From positions 23,541 to 87,540 of the forward strand of contig LUOO01000040.1 of the NCBI GenBank assembly GCA_001626765.1: 64,000 bases of DNA. Reading direction: 5' to 3'. Within the stretch, counting starts at the first letter, position 1. Each line of letters begins with the position of its first letter. The DNA comes from Maritimibacter sp. REDSEA-S28_B5 (GTDB lineage Bacteria > Pseudomonadota > Alphaproteobacteria > Rhodobacterales > Rhodobacteraceae). The translations under genes and the position numbers were made by a program. Below are positions 1-8,452 of the stretch, piece by piece. Under the pieces are notes generated by a model that was not told where the DNA came from, made no database searches, and was given only the letters and a program-made list of their open reading frames with translations.

Positions 1-130
1 TACTTGAATCATCTTCTGGCGTCTCCGGTCGTTTGTCCCCGCCTAACAGGTGCGGCTCCGGGTTGCGAGCCATCAGCGACGGTTCGGCGGCGAATTGCGC
101 CGGAAGCGAATCCGGCGCCGCACGGGGGGT

Positions 131-629
131 CTAGAGCGACGTGACCCAGAGAATGAGCGCGTCCTCCTCGGACACCGAGATCACGTTATGCCCCATGGAA
201 GCGTCGTAATACGCGCTGTCGCCCCGGCGCATTTCGATGGGTTCGTAGAACTCGGTGATGAGCCGGATCGCGCCGGTGAGGACGTAGAGAAATTCCTCAC
301 CGTCATGGCGCACCCAGCCGTCGAATTCCTCGAAACTGCGGGCGCGCACACGGGCGCGGTAGGGCAGCATGGTCTTCTTTGTCAGCGCGCCGGCCAGCAG
401 TTCGTGTTCGTAGGTGGCGGTCGGATGCGCCTGCCCCTCGCCCGACTTGGTCTTCGAGCGTCCAGCCCCGCGACTTGCGCAACTCCCGGACGCGCACGCC
501 CAGATCGAGCGGCAGGGGATCGGCGACCTCTGCCCCCCCGTCGCGTTCGCGGGCGAGCTTGATCAGGCTGGGCTGGCCATCATTGTCGGGCGTGGCTTTG
601 GCGCCGGGATGGGTCTGGGTCATGCGCAT
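131..629 (-). pseudogene. XRE-family regulator with cupin domain, internally deleted and frameshifted
   Basis: The N-terminal part carries the beginning of an XRE helix-turn-helix (LDLGVRVRELRKSRGWTLED) but the rest of the DNA-binding domain is missing. The reading frame then changes, and a complete cupin half follows in another frame (SGEGQAHPTATYEHELL, then FDGWVRHDGEEFLYVLTG, ending VLWVTS-like). The junction is near 440-455. Family members are about 190-200 residues, so roughly 50-60 codons plus the frame are lost. The start at 629 is chosen because GGGAAG lies just upstream in the minus direction. It is divergent from the ligase at 687 with a short shared promoter region, so the intact ancestor probably regulated that gene. 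The protein cannot bind DNA as it stands. Loss of function or an assembly error are both possible. Confidence 0.75.
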
Positions 630-686
630 TTCTATCGCTTCCCGCGGCCCCATTGCAATGTGAACCGACCGGGTTCATGTGGAGAT

Positions 687-2237
687 ATGCTTGCGCTTCA
701 CCGACCCGACCCCGCCCTTCCGCCGCCTCCCGAGGCCTTCAACATGGCCGCCTATGTGCTGGCGGGCGGCGCGGCGACGCCCGACAAGATCGCGCTGTCG
801 GTGGTGGGCCAGGAATCCCGCGACGACTGGAGCTATGCGCGGCTGACGGCTGCGGTGCAGGGCATTGCGGGCGGGTTGTTGGCGCGGGGGCTTGCCCCCG
901 GCGACAGTGTGCTCCTGCGGTTGGGCAATGTGGTCGAGTTCCCGCTGGCCTATCTGGGCGCGATCTGGGCGGGCTTGGTACCGATTCCCACCTCGTCGCA
1001 GCTGACCGAGGTCGAGATCACGAAAATGGCGGCCATGGTCGCACCGAAGCTGATCGTGGCCGGCGACGGGATCGCCCTGCCCACGCCCCTGCCCTGCGAC
1101 GTCCTGGGGGTCGATGCGCTTCATTCGCTGGCGCAGGGTCCGGGCGCGGCACCGACCTTGGGCGATCCGGGACGCGCGGCCTATGCGATTTTCACCTCCG
1201 GCACCTCGGGCAGTCCGCGCGCGGTGCTGCACGCCCATCGCGCGATCTGGGCACGGCGGATGATGTGGCAGGGCTGGTATGGCCTCGGCCCCGAGGACCG
1301 GCTCATGCACGCGGGCGCCTTCAACTGGACCTATACGCTGGGCACCGGCCTCATGGACCCGTGGAGCGTGGGTGCCACAGCGCTGATCCCGGCAGCAGGC
1401 ACGACTCCCGCCGGTCTGGCCGCGATGCTGCGCGACGAGGGCGTGACGATCTTTGCCGCCGCCCCGGGGGTCTACCGCCAGATGCTGAGGGCCGGAGTTG
1501 GCCGGTCGGATGCGCTGCGCCACGGGCTGACGGCGGGCGAAAAGCTCGCAGCCCCGATCCGCATGGCCTGGGAGGAAGCGACGGGCACCACGCTCCACGA
1601 AGCCTTTGGCATGTCGGAATGTTCGACCTTCGTCTCAGGCAGCCCCGCGCGCCCCGCGCCCGAGGGCAGCCTTGGCTATCCGCAGGCCGGGCGGCATGTG
1701 GCGGTGATCGACGGCGGCGCGATCGTGGACCGGGGCACGCCCGGCGTGCTTGCCATCCACCGCGACGATCCCGGGCTGATGCTGGGCTATATGGGTGCCA
1801 AGGACGAGACCGCCGCGCGCTACGCGGGTGACTGGTTTCTCACCGGCGACACAGTGCGGATGGAGGCGGACGGCGCGCTCACCTACCTTGGGCGCGACGA
1901 CGACATGATGAACGCGGGCGGATTCCGCGTCTCGCCGGTCGAGGTGGAAAGCGCGATGATGCGTCATCCCGGCGTGCAGGAGGCCGCAGCCATCGAGGTC
2001 GCCGTGTCCGACAGCGCCAGCGTGATCGCCTGTTTCTACGTCCCCGCACCGGGGGTAGCGCCGGATGATGCCGCGCTGGGGGAACATGCCGAGGCGAACC
2101 TCGCGCGCTACAAGTGCCCGCGGATCTTTGTCGAGATCGACGCCCTTCCCCGTGGGGCCAACAACAAGCTCCTGCGCCGCGCCTTGCGCGACCGGGCGGC
2201 GGCGGGTGAGTTCACCGAACTCCCGCGACGAGATTAG
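687..2237 (+). CDS. AMP-dependent acyl-CoA synthetase/ligase (benzoate-CoA ligase-like)
   Basis: This 516-residue adenylate-forming enzyme would activate a carboxylic acid to its CoA thioester through an acyl-AMP. The phosphate-binding loop FTSGTSGSPR lies near residue 170, the GMSECSTF segment near 310, the GDWFLTGDTV and GRDDDMMNAGGFRVSP hinge motifs near 385-415, and the conserved C-terminal lysine sits in GANNKLLRR near residue 495. The open frame continues upstream to 414, but homology starts at the ATG at 687, which has GGAG a few bases before it. The gene is divergent from the broken XRE-cupin regulator, and its stop overlaps that of convergent dusA. Sequence resembles aromatic acid-CoA ligases of roseobacters; the true substrate is not shown by the sequence. 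Confidence 0.85.
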   Translation: MLALHRPDPALPPPPEAFNMAAYVLAGGAATPDKIALSVVGQESRDDWSYARLTAAVQGIAGGLLARGLAPGDSVLLRLGNVVEFPLAYLGAIWAGLVPIPTSSQLTEVEITKMAAMVAPKLIVAGDGIALPTPLPCDVLGVDALHSLAQGPGAAPTLGDPGRAAYAIFTSGTSGSPRAVLHAHRAIWARRMMWQGWYGLGPEDRLMHAGAFNWTYTLGTGLMDPWSVGATALIPAAGTTPAGLAAMLRDEGVTIFAAAPGVYRQMLRAGVGRSDALRHGLTAGEKLAAPIRMAWEEATGTTLHEAFGMSECSTFVSGSPARPAPEGSLGYPQAGRHVAVIDGGAIVDRGTPGVLAIHRDDPGLMLGYMGAKDETAARYAGDWFLTGDTVRMEADGALTYLGRDDDMMNAGGFRVSPVEVESAMMRHPGVQEAAAIEVAVSDSASVIACFYVPAPGVAPDDAALGEHAEANLARYKCPRIFVEIDALPRGANNKLLRRALRDRAAAGEFTELPRRD

Positions 2238-3214
2238 GCGAGCGCTGCCATCGCCTCTTCGATCAGCCGGGCGGAGGCGTCCGGCCGATGGGCGTTCTCC
2301 GAAAGCACCCGCTTGAAATGCCGTGCGCCGGGGCGGCCTGCGAAGAGGCCGAGCATATGGCGCGTGACCTGCGCGAGCTTGCCGCCCTGCCCAAGATGGC
2401 GCTCGATATAGGAAATCATCGCCAGTGCCACGTCGCGCGGATCGTGGTGCGGGTTCCTGCCCCCGAAAATTCGGGAGTCCGCCGCGAGCAGGACATCCGC
2501 AGGCGTATGGTAAGCGGCGCGCCCGATCATCACGCCATCAAGACCACGCGCCAGGTGTGCCTCGGCCTCGTCCAGCGAGGCGATGCCGCCGTTGATCGAC
2601 AGATGCAACTGCGGGAACCGCGCCTTCATCCGGTGCACGAGGTCGTAGTCGAGCGGCGGGATGTCGCGGTTTTCCTTGGGCGACAGCCCCTGAAGCCAGG
2701 CCTTGCGGGCGTGGATCGTGAAGCGTCGCACCCCGGCCTGCGCCACGCGGTCGAGAAAATCGGGTAGCACCTCCTCGGGGTCCTGATCGTCGACCCCGAT
2801 CCGGCATTTCACCGTGATCTCGGTGTCCCCCGCCGCACGGATCATCGCGGAAACGCAGTCCGCGACCAGCTCGGGCGATTTCATCAGCACCGCGCCGAAG
2901 GTCCCAGATTGCACCCGGTCCGAGGGGCAGCCGCAGTTGAGGTTCACCTCGTCATAGCCCTGGTCCACCGCCATGCGCGTCGCCTCGGCCAGTTCCGCGG
3001 GGTCTGAGCCGCCAAGTTGCAGGGCGACTGGATGTTCTTCGGGGTTGTAGTCGAGCAGATGCATCGCCCCGCCCCGGACAAGCGCCGGCGCCGTCACCAT
3101 TTCGGTGTAGAGCAGCGTCTCGCGGCTCATCACACGGTGAAAGAACCGGCAATGGCGGTCGGTCCAGTCCATCATCGGCGCAACGGACAATCTGGCGTTC
3201 TGGTCTGGGTTCAT
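2234..3214 (-). CDS. dusA: tRNA-dihydrouridine synthase A
   Basis: This FMN enzyme reduces uridines in the D-loop of tRNA to dihydrouridine, using NADPH. At 326 residues it has the usual length. The flavin-binding start LSVAPMMDWTDRHCRFF near residue 10, the active-site cysteine in NLNCGCPSDRVQSGTFGAVL near 95-115, KCRIGVDD near 140 and INGGI near 210 are all present. HARKAWLQGLSPKENR fits DusA rather than DusB. The 3' end overlaps the convergent ligase by about three bases. Upstream is a 480-base stretch without an intact gene, so dusA probably has its own promoter. Confidence 0.95.
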   Translation of the reverse strand: MNPDQNARLSVAPMMDWTDRHCRFFHRVMSRETLLYTEMVTAPALVRGGAMHLLDYNPEEHPVALQLGGSDPAELAEATRMAVDQGYDEVNLNCGCPSDRVQSGTFGAVLMKSPELVADCVSAMIRAAGDTEITVKCRIGVDDQDPEEVLPDFLDRVAQAGVRRFTIHARKAWLQGLSPKENRDIPPLDYDLVHRMKARFPQLHLSINGGIASLDEAEAHLARGLDGVMIGRAAYHTPADVLLAADSRIFGGRNPHHDPRDVALAMISYIERHLGQGGKLAQVTRHMLGLFAGRPGARHFKRVLSENAHRPDASARLIEEAMAALA

Positions 3215-3696
3215 TCTCTTTTGTCTTCAAACTCTCTGCAGCAGCGACTGCCATGTCGGCATACGCCCGCATAGCCCCGGATTGCCAGCCGCGACGACCC
3301 GAAGACCTCAGCACAAACAGGAGGACACCGTCGACCTGTTCCGCTTCAGTGCCGACCGGATCCCGACCCGACGAAAGGGCTTCGCGCGATCGAGCACCCC
3401 CTTCGCCGCGGCACCGCCCATCGCCGGACACGGCTGGCACAGGTTCCTGTGGGTCGGGCACCGGCGCGGAACGCGTCGTCTGTCTTGCGCCTTCGGATCC
3501 CCGGCAACGTCATCGACCGTCCTATAGCCGATATCGGTGCGCCAAGGGAACCGCTCTGCCGCGGGAAGGACGTCACGTTGATTACGTTCGGTCCGTCACC
3601 TGAACCGGCACGGTGCAGACGACCGGAAGGAATGGGCCTGTCGGTATTGAACCGCCATCGTCCCTCGACAGCACGATCAGGGGTGTTCCGCGCGGA
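3215..3696. other. Intergenic stretch with a possible decayed 2-oxoacid dehydrogenase E1-beta fragment
   Basis: No intact gene is seen here. On the plus strand around 3524-3600 one frame reads IADIGAPREPLCRGKDVTLITFGPS when joined; its core GKDVTLITFG resembles the conserved strand before the C-terminal domain of E1-beta subunits of 2-oxoacid dehydrogenases. Downstream frames give only weak continuations that would need frame changes. The remainder shows no recognisable coding, RNA or repeat structure. The fragment would be a relic at the edge of the catabolic island. The match is short, so chance similarity is quite possible. Confidence 0.25.
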
Positions 3697-5415
3697 TCAG
3701 CTGCTGCCCTCTTTCTCGATCTGGATGTTGAGCAAGACCTGCCGCCTTTCTTCCAGCGCCACCTTGATCGCGCGCTCGATTGCGCCGGGCAGGTCCTTGC
3801 CGTGCGTCACGGTTTCGGCATAGGCGCGGCTTGCCTCGGCCGTCTTGCAGAAATCCGGGCTCGGTTTGAGAGACGTAAGCGGCACGTCGTTCGATCTGGA
3901 CGCGAGGCCCTGCTTGTAGACGCCGAACACAGACTTTCGGACAGCCCCCCATTCCTCGTTGTTCAACACGAGCGTAATGACCGGGAGGGACAGCGCTTCG
4001 CAAATCTGGTGGCAGGCGGTCGGATTGGCGAACATGTAGCTCCCGTCACCCACGGTTGCAAAGACCAGGCGATCCGGGTCCGCCAATTGTGCGCCGATGG
4101 CAGCCGGTAGCCCCCACCCCAGCCCACCGGAATGAGGCTCCTGAAAGTAGCTCAGATGGTGCTCGAGTTGCAGGGGCGGAAGAGGACAGCCGAGTTCGTG
4201 GATGACGGTCGCCTTCCGGCCGCGAAGCGCTTCGCCCAGACAATGAGAGACCCAGGACTTCGTCATCGGCGACCGGCAGCCTGCCTGCGCCTCTTCGGAC
4301 ACACGTTTCCTTTCCGCGCGGGCCGCTGCCGTGACGCGGCCACGGCGAGCGGCAATGACCTCCTTATCCGCAGGCAGTGCGTCGACGGCAGCAATCAACT
4401 CGAGCAGCGCGTCCGCCGTATCGCCGGCCAAGGTAACGTCAGAGCGGAAACTCCGCATGGGAGAAGCGCGCGCGAAAAGGGGATCCGGCCCAAGGTGAAT
4501 GATCTTCGCATCGGAGGGCGGCGCGGCCCGATCCGGCCACCAGGGCGCGAGGCTGTCAATGACAAGAACCACGTCGGCCTCTTTCAGGGCGTCATCGGGG
4601 AACCACCCGATGTGCATGTCGCTCGTCGTCGGAATGGATATCTGGTTGGCCCAGTAATGCGACAGCGGGATCGCACGCCGTTCCACGAAGCCTTTCAACG
4701 CATCGAAAGCCGTCTGCGAACCCGGCCCTCGTTGCGCGATGATCAACGGGCGCTCGGCGCCAGCCAGAATCTCGGCCGCCTGTGCGAGCGCGTCCCGTGA
4801 GGGTGCCGTGCGGATTGGCTGAAGGCGGGACGGATCGTCGAGCCCCTCGGTCGGACAGGGTTCGCAAAGCACTTCCCTCGGAAGACTGAGGTAGACCGGG
4901 CCCTTGGGCGTGGAGTTGGCAATGGACCAGCCACGATCCAGCACGTCCGAAATCTGGTCCGGGAATCGAAGTTCGTAATCCCATTTGCAGGCTTCCCGGA
5001 CGAGCGCTGTCTGGTCGAACATTTCCTGCCCCCACCCGATGGGCGTGGTGCGCGCACCAAAACGCCCCCCTTCGGTCACCGGGGTACGGCCGGACATGAC
5101 GAACATGGGAACCTGGTCGCAGGCCGCGTTGATCAGGCCGGTGGCGCCGTTCGAGAGACCCACATTCGTGTGCAGCATGACCGCCTGGGCGCGCCCGGAC
5201 ACCTGAAAGTAGCCATGTGCCATGCCCACAGCCACATGTTCGTGGGGAACCGTGATGGCCTGCGGCAGGTCTATGCCCTTTGTGCGCGCCTCGATCAGAC
5301 CCTCGATGATCGGTGGGAAATCGGTTCCCGAATTGGCGAATACGTAGTCGACGCCCAGCGCCTTCAGCTTGCTGAAAATGGCGCCGCCGGCGGTGACCGT
5401 GCTGTCGTCTTGCAT
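3697..5415 (-). CDS. Thiamine diphosphate-dependent decarboxylase/lyase family enzyme, substrate unknown
   Basis: This 572-residue protein has the three-domain layout of acetolactate synthase and benzoylformate decarboxylase relatives. The catalytic glutamate that activates the cofactor is in TVPHEHVAVGMAHGY (about E59). The diphosphate/magnesium motif starts at GDGSYMF near 456 and ends at the NNEEWGAV segment near 485. The enzyme should be cytoplasmic and cleave or decarboxylate a 2-oxo acid. It is last in the minus-strand operon, 11 bases after the aldehyde dehydrogenase, which suggests that its product is an aldehyde oxidised by that neighbour. No regulatory small subunit is nearby, which argues against ordinary acetolactate synthesis. 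Confidence 0.8.
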   Translation of the reverse strand: MQDDSTVTAGGAIFSKLKALGVDYVFANSGTDFPPIIEGLIEARTKGIDLPQAITVPHEHVAVGMAHGYFQVSGRAQAVMLHTNVGLSNGATGLINAACDQVPMFVMSGRTPVTEGGRFGARTTPIGWGQEMFDQTALVREACKWDYELRFPDQISDVLDRGWSIANSTPKGPVYLSLPREVLCEPCPTEGLDDPSRLQPIRTAPSRDALAQAAEILAGAERPLIIAQRGPGSQTAFDALKGFVERRAIPLSHYWANQISIPTTSDMHIGWFPDDALKEADVVLVIDSLAPWWPDRAAPPSDAKIIHLGPDPLFARASPMRSFRSDVTLAGDTADALLELIAAVDALPADKEVIAARRGRVTAAARAERKRVSEEAQAGCRSPMTKSWVSHCLGEALRGRKATVIHELGCPLPPLQLEHHLSYFQEPHSGGLGWGLPAAIGAQLADPDRLVFATVGDGSYMFANPTACHQICEALSLPVITLVLNNEEWGAVRKSVFGVYKQGLASRSNDVPLTSLKPSPDFCKTAEASRAYAETVTHGKDLPGAIERAIKVALEERRQVLLNIQIEKEGSS

Positions 5416-5426
5416 GTCCTGTGGCC

Positions 5427-6884
5427 TCAGATCGGATAGTGTTGGTCGGGATCTTCCACGGTGATCCAGCGAAGCTCGGTGAACTCGTCGATCGCCGCGG
5501 TTCCGCCGAACCGACCGTAGCCGCTCGCCTTCGTCCCGCCAAAGGGCATCTGCGCCTCGTCGCCGACGGTCGGACCGTTGATATGGACAATACCGGTGCT
5601 CAGGCGTCTGGCCACCGCGAATCCGCGCCTGACGTCTCGGGTGAAAATTGCGCAGGTCAGTCCATACTCGGTGTCATTGGCAATCGCGACGGCGTCCTCT
5701 TCGTCCTTTGCCCGGACCAGCGCGGTAACAGGGGCGAATGTTTCGGCGGCATAAAGGTCCATCTCGGGCGTCACTCCGGCAATGAGCGTGGCGGGCATCA
5801 TGGTGCCTTCCACGGGCACCGGCCCGCCAAAGATGCGCGCGCCTTTCGCATCGGCATCGCGAACCAGATCCGCGACGTGGTCGATCGTATCGCGGTCAAC
5901 AACCGACGCGAGGTCCCTTTGGTGGGAGGGATCGCCCAGGGTGAGGGCCTCCACCCGTGCGCGCAAGGCGGTCTCGAAGGCGTCGGCGACCGTCTCGACC
6001 ACGATGACCTTTTCCGTCGACATGCAAATCTGGCCCTGGTTCATGTAGGCTCCAAAGACGGCCGCCCGTGCCGCCGCATCGCCATCCGCGTCTTCGAGCA
6101 CGAGCAACGGATTCTTTCCGCCCAGTTCCAGCAAACAGGGCTTGAGGTGTTTCGCTGCGCGTTCGGCGATGATCTGCCCGACCCGCGTCGATCCGGTGAA
6201 GTTGATGCGGCGTGTCAACGGGTGGTCGATCAGCGCGTTCACGACTTCGGCCGCGTCGTCCGTGGAATGGTGAACCGTGTTCAATACGCCGGGCGGCAAT
6301 CCGCCTTCGGTCATGCACCTGGCGATCAGATCGTGCAGGCCCGGGCATTTCTCGGACGCCTTCATCACCATCGTATTTCCGCAGGCCAGCGGCATCGCGA
6401 AGGCCCGGACACCCAGTATGACGGGCGCGTTCCAAGGCGCCATTCCGACAAGAACGCCAAGGGGCTGGCGATAGGCCATGGACAACGTGCCCGCCTTGTT
6501 CGCCGGAATGATCTCGCCCTTGATCTGCGTCGTCATCGACGCCGCCTCGCGCAGAAAGCCTGCGGCGACCTTGACGTTGTTGCGATACCAGAACGGGGTG
6601 CTACCTGTCTCCCCGATGCCGATCCCGACGAACTCTTCGGTGCGCGCCTCGAGGGCATCGGCACAGGCATTCAAAATCCTGCGTTTCTCGCCGGGCCCGG
6701 TGTCCGCCCATGCAGCAAACGCGGCGTGGGCGGACTGCACGGCGCGGTCGACATCAGCCGCCTTCGCCGCGGCGGCCACCGTGACGACATCCCCCGTGAG
6801 CGGCGAGCGTCGTTCGAAAGTCGCCTCGTCCATGGCCAAAACACCCCGGCCATCGAGGTGAAGATGAGCTTCAACGATGCGCAT
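5427..6884 (-). CDS. NAD(P)-dependent aldehyde dehydrogenase, aromatic (salicylaldehyde/vanillin) type
   Basis: This 485-residue ALDH oxidises an aldehyde to its carboxylic acid. The cofactor segment GMAPWNAPV lies near 147-155, GSTRVGQ near 231, the general-base glutamate in LLELGGKNP (about E253) and the nucleophile in NQGQICMS (about C287). The C-terminal pattern HINGPTVGDEAQMPFGG followed by KASGYGRFGG is typical of the benzaldehyde, salicylaldehyde and vanillin dehydrogenase branch. Its start codon overlaps the sulfatase stop by one base (TAATG), so the two are translationally coupled. Together with the downstream ThDP enzyme it forms a decarboxylation-oxidation pair. The aromatic assignment is from remembered family patterns, not a search. 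Confidence 0.85.
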   Translation of the reverse strand: MRIVEAHLHLDGRGVLAMDEATFERRSPLTGDVVTVAAAAKAADVDRAVQSAHAAFAAWADTGPGEKRRILNACADALEARTEEFVGIGIGETGSTPFWYRNNVKVAAGFLREAASMTTQIKGEIIPANKAGTLSMAYRQPLGVLVGMAPWNAPVILGVRAFAMPLACGNTMVMKASEKCPGLHDLIARCMTEGGLPPGVLNTVHHSTDDAAEVVNALIDHPLTRRINFTGSTRVGQIIAERAAKHLKPCLLELGGKNPLLVLEDADGDAAARAAVFGAYMNQGQICMSTEKVIVVETVADAFETALRARVEALTLGDPSHQRDLASVVDRDTIDHVADLVRDADAKGARIFGGPVPVEGTMMPATLIAGVTPEMDLYAAETFAPVTALVRAKDEEDAVAIANDTEYGLTCAIFTRDVRRGFAVARRLSTGIVHINGPTVGDEAQMPFGGTKASGYGRFGGTAAIDEFTELRWITVEDPDQHYPI

Positions 6885-8452
6885 TAGACATACCTCAAGG
6901 GACGGGGGCCGGGCTCGATGGCGTCCAGCATGGCTTGGCTCAACTCGAAGAGAAGGCGAGACTTGACCGCGGAAGATGCAGGGTCATCCCACAGATTGAG
7001 CGTCTCGTTCGGATCGGCCCCGGTATCGAACAACTCGCCGGTTTCCAGCCCCTTGTAGACCGTCAGACGGTGCGTGGTCGTCACAAGATTCCGGATGTTC
7101 GGGATTGCCGGCAATCCGGGATACATCTTGTTTTCCTCATGCTCGATCAGCACGACCTCGCGGGTCGGCACATCCCGCTCGATCTGAGGCAGAAAGGAGC
7201 GGCCCTGCATTCCGAAATAGGGCAAGACCCCGCAGCGCTCCAGGATCGTCGGCGCGATGTCGACCGAGGCGGCCAATCCATCAACCGCCTTCGGCGCCAT
7301 GTTGTCGGGATCCGCCCAGATGAACGGCACCTTGTTCACCGAGACATGCGGGAAAGGGCCTTTCAGAAGCAGCGAGAATGCCCCCATGTAATCGCCGTGA
7401 TCCGCGTTGAAGATGACGACGGTATCCTCGGCCTTGCCGCTTTCCTCCAGGGCCTGCAGGACATCGCCGATCGCGTCGTCAATCATGGTGATCATGCCCG
7501 CGGTCAGCGCCATGGCCTCCTGTATCTGCCGTTTCGGCGCCATGAAGGCCTGCTGCAGGTTTCCGGGCAGCACACCTTCGTCCATGAGTGCCTTCCATTT
7601 GCGTAGCTGCTCGGGCGGGTTCTGGTGCGCCTCGAAGGGCAACGGCACTTCGAAGTCGTCGGGATCATACATGTCCCAGTATTTCCCCGGGGGCGTGAAA
7701 GGGTGATGGGGGTCCGGGAACGAGACGAATGCGAAGAACGGCTCGTCCACATCCTGCCGTCCCGCGAGAAAGCGTTTGGCTTCTTCGCGAATGTAGCTCG
7801 TGGGATAGAGCTCTTCGGGCACTCGGGTTCTGAACGCCTGCGGGTTCGCATATCTGTGGGGCAACTGGTTTGCCCAGTCGCGGATCTCGGCCCATTCGTT
7901 GGTTTGCTGTTTCAGCCACTGAAGATAATGTCCGCCACATTGGTCACTGTGGTCTGTCACCAACCGAACGTGGTCAAACCCGTAATAGGGTGTTGAAACC
8001 TCGTATTGTGCGTCGCCTTGATAGGTTTGCGGCTGTTCGGCGTCATAGCGCGTGTCGCGAACTTTTCGCGCCTCTGGCAACGCCTCGTTGAGCGCCGCCG
8101 ACCGACCCTCTGCTTTCACCGGCCTGTCGGTGAAGGGTTGGAGATGACTCTTGCCGATCGAAGCCGTATGGTAGCCGGCCGCGCGCAAGAGATCGACAAA
8201 GGTATTGGCGTCCTCGGGAAGCGGCAGCCCATTGTGCCGAAGCCCATTCACCGACGGATAACGGCCGGTGAAAATGGCTCCGCGATTGGGCATGCAGACC
8301 GGTGTTGTGACGTAGAAGTTCGTGAACCGCGTTCCCCTGCCCGCGAGACTGTCGATATTCGGGGTGCGGACCACCGAGTGGCCAGCGCATCCCAGCCAAT
8401 CCGCACGATGCTGGTCCGTCATGAAGTAAAGGATATTGGGGCGCTTCGTCAT
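6884..8452 (-). CDS. Type I (formylglycine) sulfatase, cytoplasmic
   Basis: This 522-residue alkaline-phosphatase-superfamily enzyme hydrolyses sulfate esters. The metal-binding start NILYFMTDQHRADWLG contains the DQ pair at 13-14. The sulfatase signature CMPNRGAIFTGRYP fits C-x-P-x-R, with C53 to be converted to formylglycine, so a maturation enzyme must be encoded elsewhere. A second metal-site segment reads NADHGDYMGAF. There is no signal peptide, so the substrate must be imported first, which fits the adjacent TRAP transporter. The frame is open upstream to 8812, but family homology begins at the ATG at 8452, which overlaps the permease stop in ATGA. A phosphonate monoester hydrolase activity cannot be excluded, because the families share these motifs. 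Confidence 0.88.
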   Translation of the reverse strand: MTKRPNILYFMTDQHRADWLGCAGHSVVRTPNIDSLAGRGTRFTNFYVTTPVCMPNRGAIFTGRYPSVNGLRHNGLPLPEDANTFVDLLRAAGYHTASIGKSHLQPFTDRPVKAEGRSAALNEALPEARKVRDTRYDAEQPQTYQGDAQYEVSTPYYGFDHVRLVTDHSDQCGGHYLQWLKQQTNEWAEIRDWANQLPHRYANPQAFRTRVPEELYPTSYIREEAKRFLAGRQDVDEPFFAFVSFPDPHHPFTPPGKYWDMYDPDDFEVPLPFEAHQNPPEQLRKWKALMDEGVLPGNLQQAFMAPKRQIQEAMALTAGMITMIDDAIGDVLQALEESGKAEDTVVIFNADHGDYMGAFSLLLKGPFPHVSVNKVPFIWADPDNMAPKAVDGLAASVDIAPTILERCGVLPYFGMQGRSFLPQIERDVPTREVVLIEHEENKMYPGLPAIPNIRNLVTTTHRLTVYKGLETGELFDTGADPNETLNLWDDPASSAVKSRLLFELSQAMLDAIEPGPRPLRYV

